A DNA stretch of 64,000 bases from Kitagawia praeruptora. Lineage: Eukaryota > Streptophyta > Magnoliopsida > Apiales > Apiaceae. The notes beneath the pieces are model-generated. The model was not told where the DNA came from. It saw nothing but the letters and a program-made list of their open reading frames with translations, and did not search any database. The DNA is taken from positions 6,448,001 through 6,512,000 of the forward strand of contig CM075348.1 in assembly GCA_037693485.1 (NCBI GenBank), read 5' to 3'. Shown one piece after another: positions 57,223 through 64,000 of the stretch (within the stretch, counting starts at the first letter, position 1; the number at the start of each line of letters is the position of its first letter). Made by a program: the position numbers and the translations under genes.

Positions 57223-60092
57223 TTCCTTAGTGTAGTATAATGTTATGTTTATAGTAAGCTTGAGTTGTTTGTTTGTTTGTTTTTTTTTTTCAATTTTTGT
57301 TTGTTTGTTATTCTCCTTTTAATTAGTTTTAATTGCTACTTTCTCTCTGAAATTATGTTTCCAATTTCATGCTCGTTTTTTGTGTACTCTATAATGCATC
57401 CTAATTTAGGTGGATAGGGTTTGACCTTTCTCCAATTATTTTTTGGTTGAGCAGCTTTACGTTTTTTTAATTTATCATATTTTGTAGTCTAGAATGTGCC
57501 TGATCTGTGTTAATATGTTCTTAAGCTTGGAATTAGTTGTTATTTTAATATCCGCATACCAAGTATGATTTGGAATTAGATAATTGTTGCACTGCCTTGT
57601 TGCTGTTCTCTGACTACAAGTTTCTCTCCGTCTATAGATTCAAACTTGTAAACCAATTCTCGAAGCTTCGCTTTCTACCGCTAAGCAATTATTCTACTTG
57701 ATTCTTGCATCGGGTCTTATTGTGTACTGACCTTGGAGGACGGGTTCATTATTTTGACACAGTTATGCACATATTTTAGATGAATACAGCTCAGGCGTGG
57801 CGTCTAGGCATGAAAGACCTACAAATGATGTCTGTGCCTAACACTAATAATTTTCTTTTTATAACAACTACATAAAATATTAAATATTAGTTGAAATTTG
57901 TAAAAAACATAACAAGTTCATGAAATAACTTTAAAATATAATAAAAACATAACTGAAAATTGTAAAAAAATCGTAACAAGTACATAAATAGTACAAATTA
58001 ATCTAAAGTAAATAAAATATAAATATAAAATATTAATATATTATGTTTAAATGAAAGCATAAAAAGTAATAATAAATAAAAATAAATACAATACAAAAAT
58101 AGACAATCACATTTTTATGTATTTAAATTAATATATAAGTATTTATAATTTTTTTTAGTTTTAAATTGACTTGGTTCATTTAATATGTAAATTAATTAAA
58201 ATAGATATGATTTCAAATCACTTAATCACCTATAAAATGAATAATTGATAAACTGAACTGTTACATTGTAATTGTAAAAATATACTTTTATATGTAGGTT
58301 GTCAACGAAAAACATTTAATCAACTTTAATGACAATTATAGTCTACACCGTTAACAACAAAAGTAATTAGTATTACTAAAAATTTGAAAGCAAAACTGTG
58401 TAATTATAATATTTTCTTATTTTGCTGAATATAATAATTTTTTAATTATTTTGACAACATCATTTTCAACCTTTTTCTCATTTACAATTTTTTTTAATTT
58501 TTAAAATTAAACTTAATTTTTTATTTTTAAAATAAATTATACATACATATATACACCTACCTAAAAAATGTGCCCTAGTTTTTTAATCTTTAAAATTAAA
58601 CTTAATTTTTTATTTTTAAAATAAAATATACATACCGAAACATTGAAAGTTTTGGTTTTCTCCTAAGTTTTGGTTTTCACTCTAATTATTTAATTTTAAA
58701 TTATTTATAATATAAAACAAATCAAATGAATTCCGTTAAACCAATACAGAGTAGTATTTTGTATTTACACCATTACTAATACAGCTAAACATAAAACCTC
58801 CGTTGCCTTACAGAACTCTATTCTTCTAAACTTCATATGCGCAATCTTCATCAATTCAATACACAATTTTCTTCGGCTTTTCTCTTCTTTTTCAACACCC
58901 TATATCAAACATAAATACTTTTCACATAGCCGTTAGATCTAATAATAAGGAATATTCTTTATTTAAATCCCTCTTCCAAAGATCAAGGTTCAAATCCCAT
59001 CAACAACAAATTTACATTAAGATTTTATATTATTAATTCTAATCAATACATATCATTTATTAAACTATTATTATTACTAATAAATTCGTAATAATTTTCT
59101 CTATTTTATTTAATTATATAATTTTAAAAGTATTTAAAAGTAACCCGTGCTTCGCACGGGCTATAAGCTAGTTATTATATTAAAGCCGAAACATTGAAAG
59201 TTTTGGTTTTCTCTTAAGTTTTGGTTTTCACTCTAATTATTTAATTTTAAATTATTTATAATATAAAACAAATCAAATAAATTCCGTTATTGTCTTTAAT
59301 CCTAAATACAGATTAGTATTCTATATTTACACCATTACCCGTTAACAACAAATTTACATTAAATTTTATATTATAATTAGTTCTAATCAATACATATCAT
59401 TTATTAAATAACTATTATTATTATTATTAATTTTATTAATCTATACTATTATATTAAAGCCGAAACATTGAAAGTTTTGGTTTTCACTTAAGTTTTGGTT
59501 TTCACTCTAATTATTTAATTTTAAATTATTTATAATATAAAACAAATCAAATAAATTCCGTTATTTTCTTTAATCCTAAATACAGAGTAGTATTTTATAT
59601 TTACACCATTACCCGTTAACAACAAATTTACATTAAATTTTATATTATTAGTTCTAATCAATACATATCATTTATTAAATAACTATTATTATTATTATTA
59701 ATTTTATTAATACTATTATATTAAAGCCGAAACATTGAAAGTTTTGGTTTTCTCTTAAGTTTTGGTTTTCACTCTAATTATTTAATTTTAAATTATTTAT
59801 AATATAAAACAAATCAAATAAATTCCGTTATTGTCTTTAATCCTAAATACATAGTAGTATTTTATATTTACACCATTACCCGTTAACAACAAATTTACAT
59901 TAAATTTTATATTATTAGTTCTAATCAATATATATCATTTATTAAATAACTATTATTATTATTATTAATTTTATTAATTAATATTACAAAGTTAAATTCC
60001 ATAATAAAATATTATACTCTATTTTATTTAATCACATAATTTTAAAAGTATTTAAAAGTAACCCGTGCTTTGCACGGGCCCTAAGCTAGTCC
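57223..60092. repeat. 2.87-kb composite tandem unit 3
   Basis: Same organisation. Diagnostic bases: gacctttctcc, gtgcctaacac, cttattttgc, aataaattatac and a private ttaaaatata. It shares two variants with unit 1 rather than with its neighbours. Confidence 0.92.
57780..57875 (+). pseudogene. Copied 5' end of the GT14-like gene, unit 3
   Basis: Same 31-codon frame as unit 1. It shows that the gene 5' end was amplified together with the Helitron sequence. Confidence 0.75.
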
Positions 60093-61540
60093 TTCCTTAG
60101 TGTAGTATAATGTTATGTTTATAGTAAGCTTGAGTTGTTTGTTTGTTTGTTTTTTTTTTTCAATTTTTGTTTGTTTGTTATTCTCCTTTTAATTAGTTTT
60201 AATTGCTACTTTCTCTCTGAAATTATGTTTCCAATTTCATGCTCGTTTTTTGTGTACTCTATAATGCATCCTAATTTAGGTGGATAGGGTTTGACCTTTC
60301 TCCAATTATTTTTTGGTTGAGCAGCTTTACGTTTTTTTAATTTATCATATTTTGTAGTCTAGAATGTGCCTGATCTGTGTTAATATGTTCTTAAGCTTGG
60401 AATTAGTTGTTATTTTAATATCCGCATACCAAGTATGATTTGGAATTAGATAATTGTTGCACTGCCTTGTTGCTGTTCTCTGACTACAAGTTTCTCTCCG
60501 TCTATAGATTCAAACTTGTAAACCAATTCTCGAAGCTTCGCTTTCTACCGCTAAGCAATTATTCTACTTGATTCTTGCATCGGGTCTTATTGTGTACTGA
60601 CCTTGGAGGACGGGTTCATTATTTTGACACAGTTATGCACATATTTTAGATGAATACAGCTCAGGCGTGGCGTCTAGGCATGAAAGACCTACAAATGATG
60701 TCTGTGCCTAACACTAATAATTTTCTTTTTATAACAACTACATAAAATATTAAATATTAGTTGAAATTTGTAAAAAACATAACAAGTTCATGAAATAACT
60801 TTAAAACATAATAAAAACATAACTGAAAATTGTAAAAAAATCGTAACAAGTACATAAATAGTACAAATTAATCTAAAGTAAATAAAATATAAATATAAAA
60901 TATTAATATATTATGTTTAAATGAAAGCATAAAAAGTAATAATAAATAAAAATAAATACAATACAAAAATAGACAATCACATTTTTATGTATTTAAATTA
61001 ATATATAAGTATTTATAATTTTTTTTAGTTTTAAATTGACTTGGTTCATTTAATATGTAAATTAATTAAAATAGATATGATTTCAAATCACTTAATCACC
61101 TATAAAATGAATAATTGATAAACTGAACTGTTACATTGTAATTGTAAAAATATACTTTTATATGTAGGTTGTCAACGAAAAACATTTAATCAACTTTAAT
61201 GACAATTATAGTCTACACCGTTAACAACAAAAGTAATTAGTATTACTAAAAATTTGAAAGCAAAACTGTGTAATTATAATATTTTCTTACTTTGCTGAAT
61301 ATAATAATTTTTTAATTATTTTGACAACATCATTTTCAACCTTTTTCTCATTTACAATTTTTTTTAATTTTTAAAATTAAACTTAATTTTTTATTTTTAA
61401 AATAAAATATACATACATATATACACCTACCTAAAAAATGTGCCCTAGTTTTTTAATCTTTAAAATTAAACTTAATTTTTTATTTTTAAAATAAAATATA
61501 CATACATATATACACCTACCTAAAAAATGTGCCCTAGTAA
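60093..61540. repeat. Partial composite unit 4, adjoining the glycosyltransferase exon
   Basis: Contains the gene-like 5' segment (60093-60709) and the AT-rich block, but no Helitron. The block taaaattaaacttaattttt and tatatacacctacctaaaaa appears twice at its end, then sequence passes into the glycosyltransferase exon. The variants cttactttgc and aataaaatatac are shared with unit 2. Confidence 0.9.
60650..60745 (+). pseudogene. Probable original 5' end of the GT14-like gene, separated from its exon
   Basis: ATG at 60650 opens the same frame and lies closest to the intact exon. The last 46 bp of its gene-like part (60664-60709) are repeated at 61585-61630, after which the coding sequence continues normally. 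This is probably the native start, now cut off by about 0.9 kb of inserted DNA. Confidence 0.65.
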
Positions 61541-61630
61541 AATGGAGTGCCCTGTGCGATCGCACATGCTCAGGGCCGGCTCTGGGCGTGGCGTCTAGGC
61601 ATGAAAGACCTACAAATGATGTCTGTGCCT
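60664..61630. repeat. 46-bp direct repeat flanking a 0.9-kb insert in the glycosyltransferase exon
   Basis: The repeat (starting ggcgtggcgtctagg, ending tctgtgcct) is exact at 60664-60709 and 61585-61630. The 875 bp between is AT-rich repeat DNA ending in a GC-rich agggccggctctg word. 46 bp is far too long for an ordinary transposon target duplication. Confidence 0.9.
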
Positions 61631-61954
61631 CGCCACCGTGCTCATCTCAAGAAGCCAACTTGGATTATTGTCTTAATTTTACTAGTCAATGTGTTTTTAG
61701 TTTGTGCTTATGTCTACCCTCCCAGGAATACTGCTGCCTGTTACGTATCCTCATCTAGCAGTTGTAAGGTCTTTACAGACTGGCTACCACCTGCTGCTGC
61801 CAGAGAACTTACAGATGAAGAGGTTGCTTCTCGTGTTGTAATTAAAGATATTCTCAATACACCTCCAGCTATATCAAAAACCCCTAAAATTGCTTTTATG
61901 CTCTTAATCCCCGGTGCATTGCCATTTGAGAAGTTGTGGGACAAGTTCTTCCAG
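61601..61954 (+). CDS. GT14 / Core-2-I-branching-like glycosyltransferase, exon 1 (partial gene)
   Basis: Plant members are type II Golgi membrane proteins of CAZy family GT14. From ATG 61601: a short basic cytosolic tail (RHRAHLKKP), one membrane anchor at about residues 21-39 (WIIVLILLVNVFLVCAYVY), a stem with NTAACYVSSSSSCK and DWLPPAAARELTDEEVASRV, then the start of the catalytic region, PKIAFMLLIPGALPFEKLWD. The exon ends FFQ at 61954 with a gtaatt donor in phase 0. The next exon (usually beginning with a His-Glu-Gly stretch) is not found before 64000. An open frame extends upstream to 61547 but only from a GTG. Family call is from motif memory. Confidence 0.8.
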
Positions 61955-62290
61955 GTAATTTCTTTACAATTCATGAGTTTCAGATGTTATTATTTCTCAT
62001 TTATACATGTGCTTTTTTGCTTAAGAACTCATGGTCCTAATATGGTGATTCTTTTAGCCATGTCAGTACAATGAAAGAAGATTTTAATATTGAAAGAGAG
62101 TACAAAATGAAAGTTGGAAAGTCTTCTGTGTAAAAAGCTAAAAGAATGAAGGGTTGATCATTCAAAGAAGCTCATAGAAATGAAGATGCGAAGTTGTAGA
62201 ATAGGAATTCATTTAATATCCTTTTATAGTGGAAGCTGATCATGAGTCTTACAACCGTTGAGGTTGAAATAGATGTTAAATAGACTAAGA

Positions 62291-62683
62291 GGGTGTTTGG
62301 GATTGCTTAAAATAAGTTACTTTTGACTTAATGGGGGTGTTTTTAACTTAAAGGAAAAAGTGAAGTTGTTTACTTTAAGTTGAATGAAAGTGTTTGGGTA
62401 ATTTTACTTAAAGTTAAATGGGGGTTTAATAATTTTGATTTAAAGACAAATTTGACTTTAAAAAATTTAAAAATCATAATATTTAAACTTTACAAGAATT
62501 GTGAAAAAAGAAAAAAAAAAAAAAACTCCATAAGTCATAAGTCATAAGTCAAAAGTACCTAAATGGAACTTCTGACTTAAAGCAGTTTTTTAACTTAAAG
62601 CCGGCTTAAAGTCGTGGTTGCCAAACACGCAGAAAACAACTTAAAGCCAGCTTTTGCTTTAAGTTAAGTTTGCCAAACAGGCT
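62291..62683. mobile_element. MITE with gggtgtttgg / ccaaacaggct ends
   Basis: Left end gggtgtttgggattgctt and right end agtttgccaaacaggct are inverted relatives. Sub-terminal words gacttaaag / aacttaaagcc appear in both halves. Probably hAT- or PIF-type; the target duplication is ambiguous (a taaga word flanks both sides). Confidence 0.6.
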
Positions 62684-62765
62684 GTAAGAGAGGAAGCAAG
62701 CATCTAAAGTAATATAAAATTTTATTAAGAGAGTAGAGACATATTCATATAAGTGCAATAAAGTA

Positions 62766-63015
62766 CTCCCTCTGTCCCTCCCATTTCTTTACATTTCTTT
62801 TTCACTGCTCGACACGCATTTTAAGACTCCTAAAAAGTATAGTTCCATAACTTATTTTTTAAATTTTCTTTTTTTGTATAAAAATAGAACAATTCTATTT
62901 TTATACAAAGAAAGAAAATTTAAAAAATAAGTTATGAAACTATCCGCAAATTGCACCTTAAAATCCGTGCCAGAATTACGTCCCCCAAGGTAAAGAACAA
63001 GGGGGACAGAGGGAG
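62766..63015. mobile_element. Stowaway-like (Tc1/mariner) MITE
   Basis: Ends ctccctctgtccctccca and the inverse gggggacagagggag, flanked by TA on both sides (62764-62765 and 63016-63017). The whole 250 bp folds into a hairpin with arms sharing ataacttattttttaaattt. These are typical Stowaway features. Confidence 0.88.
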
Positions 63016-64000
63016 TATGTTACTTGGATAGCCTAGTCTAAAAGTTAAACTAAAGAGATCATGTAAGTTCTACTACTACAAAATGTGATGAAGACTGCTT
63101 TTATGCTGACGGCCACACAGTGATGTGATTGACCTTGGCAATGGTCACTCGAGTGATATGATTCACGTTGACAAGATACTTGCGGCATAATTTGCAACTT
63201 GAGATGCTTGTATTTTCCCCCCACCAATTAAGAATTGAGCATGCACTTACAATTTTCGTTAAAGGGTTTTGGATTAAGCATGCTTTTTTTTTTTCTGGAG
63301 GGATTTGGTTGGTTTAATCATGCTTTCTCTTTTGAATTATATGCTTGTCATTATTACACTGCTTTCAGTGTTTTCCTACAAATTCCTGTTCAATGTTAAG
63401 ACATTAAATACTGCTCATCCCATCTCAAAATAATAGTCATGTTTTGACAATTATGTGGTCAAATTGATATAAAATGTATTCCCCCCAAAGACCATTTCCA
63501 CTAACCAAACAAAATCAAGCTTCCTGACTAGTTTGAAGTAAAGATTAAAAGAGAAAACATACAGAAATTGCAGAGAAATATGTGAAATTAAAAGTAGGAA
63601 TCCTAGTGAGAGAGAGATAAGGCATTTATATTAATATAAACACACACACACGCACACATATAGAGAACTGAGGATGAAGACTTCTATTTTAAGTTCATCT
63701 GCATTTTGAAGTTAGAGATAACTCTGGTCATTGGTATTGATACAACTAAATCTTGGTTAACTATATTTAGAGCATCTCCAAGGGAGATAGCTATAACTGT
63801 TAGCTAAAATCAGAAAAATAGATGATTATGTAAAATTTGCTGAATCTGTAAGCTTGTGTCCTCCAGCGGTGTTAGCTATAAACGTTAGCTATATTTAAAA
63901 ATCTGTTACATTATTATTTTTGAAATCCTAACGGTTATATTTTCAAATAGTAGTTATATATTCGGGATAAAACTCAAAAAAATATTTTTTTTAAATTCAA

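Larger units (their letters stand above)
61955..64000 (+). other. First intron of the glycosyltransferase gene, with MITEs
   Basis: Begins with the gtaatt donor; no acceptor-linked exon is recognised before the window ends. Besides the two MITEs listed separately, 63770-63900 resembles another MITE (agcatctccaagggagatagc ... gttagctataaacg), and a short CA-rich run is at 63639-63659. Confidence 0.55.

Noticed and set aside
61547..61600. N-terminal extension of the glycosyltransferase from 61547
   Set aside because: The extension begins with GTG, reads through inserted repeat DNA, and the family start is better matched by the ATG at 61601 or the separated ATG at 60650.

Overview
The window is nuclear DNA of a flowering plant, most likely a eudicot. 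The evidence is the very AT-rich intergenic sequence, spliced plant gene families (a GRAS regulator, an F-box/FBA protein, a PB1-type Raf-like MAPKKK and a GT14-like glycosyltransferase), many plant transposon families, and a piece of plastid genome lying inside nuclear repeats. I cannot name the species from the sequence alone. Only two loci look like functional genes: the single-exon GRAS gene (23562-25202, minus) and the first exon of a GT14/Core-2-like glycosyltransferase (61601-61954, plus), whose other exons lie beyond the window.

Region by region. 1-2.3 kb holds two non-autonomous DNA transposons, one with long terminal inverted repeats (TIRs) and one Tourist-like. 2.9-10.7 kb is a layered insertion. 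A LINE RNase H remnant abuts plastid DNA (rbcL 5' leader, spacer, truncated atpB). That plastid DNA is split by a young, disabled Copia element with a perfect 5-bp target duplication. 10.9-22.5 kb carries receptor-kinase debris and then a Raf-like MAPKKK pseudogene. Its kinase core is missing, and the gap holds an 8.0-kb Tat-type Gypsy element full of a GGGCGCGCCC palindrome and other GC-rich repeats. 23.5-25.2 kb is the GRAS gene. 26.3-29.1 kb has a hAT-like element and a larger TIR element with a Helitron inside it. 29.7-33.1 kb is an RTE-type LINE. 33.2-34.7 kb is a solo LTR. 36.9-38.6 kb has a hAT MITE and a fold-back element with a 10-bp target duplication. 39.2-42.3 kb is a Helitron filled with TACA/CATA tetranucleotide arrays. 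43.8-44.6 kb is a second LINE RNase H remnant. 46.9-48.1 kb is an F-box gene with one frameshift.

48.3-61.6 kb is the most unusual part. It starts with nested Helitrons, one carrying a large palindrome with tRNA-like arms. Then comes a tandem array whose roughly 2.87-kb unit fuses Helitron repeats to what looks like the 5' leader and first 20 codons of the adjacent glycosyltransferase gene. Three complete units and a partial fourth run directly into that gene, and the first exon is itself split by a 0.9-kb insert flanked by a 46-bp direct repeat.

How the parts relate: apart from the GRAS gene and the glycosyltransferase there is no shared pathway. The window is best read as a record of nested insertions, in which target-site duplications and duplicated flanks give relative ages. 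All calls come from reading the sequence by eye; no database search was run.
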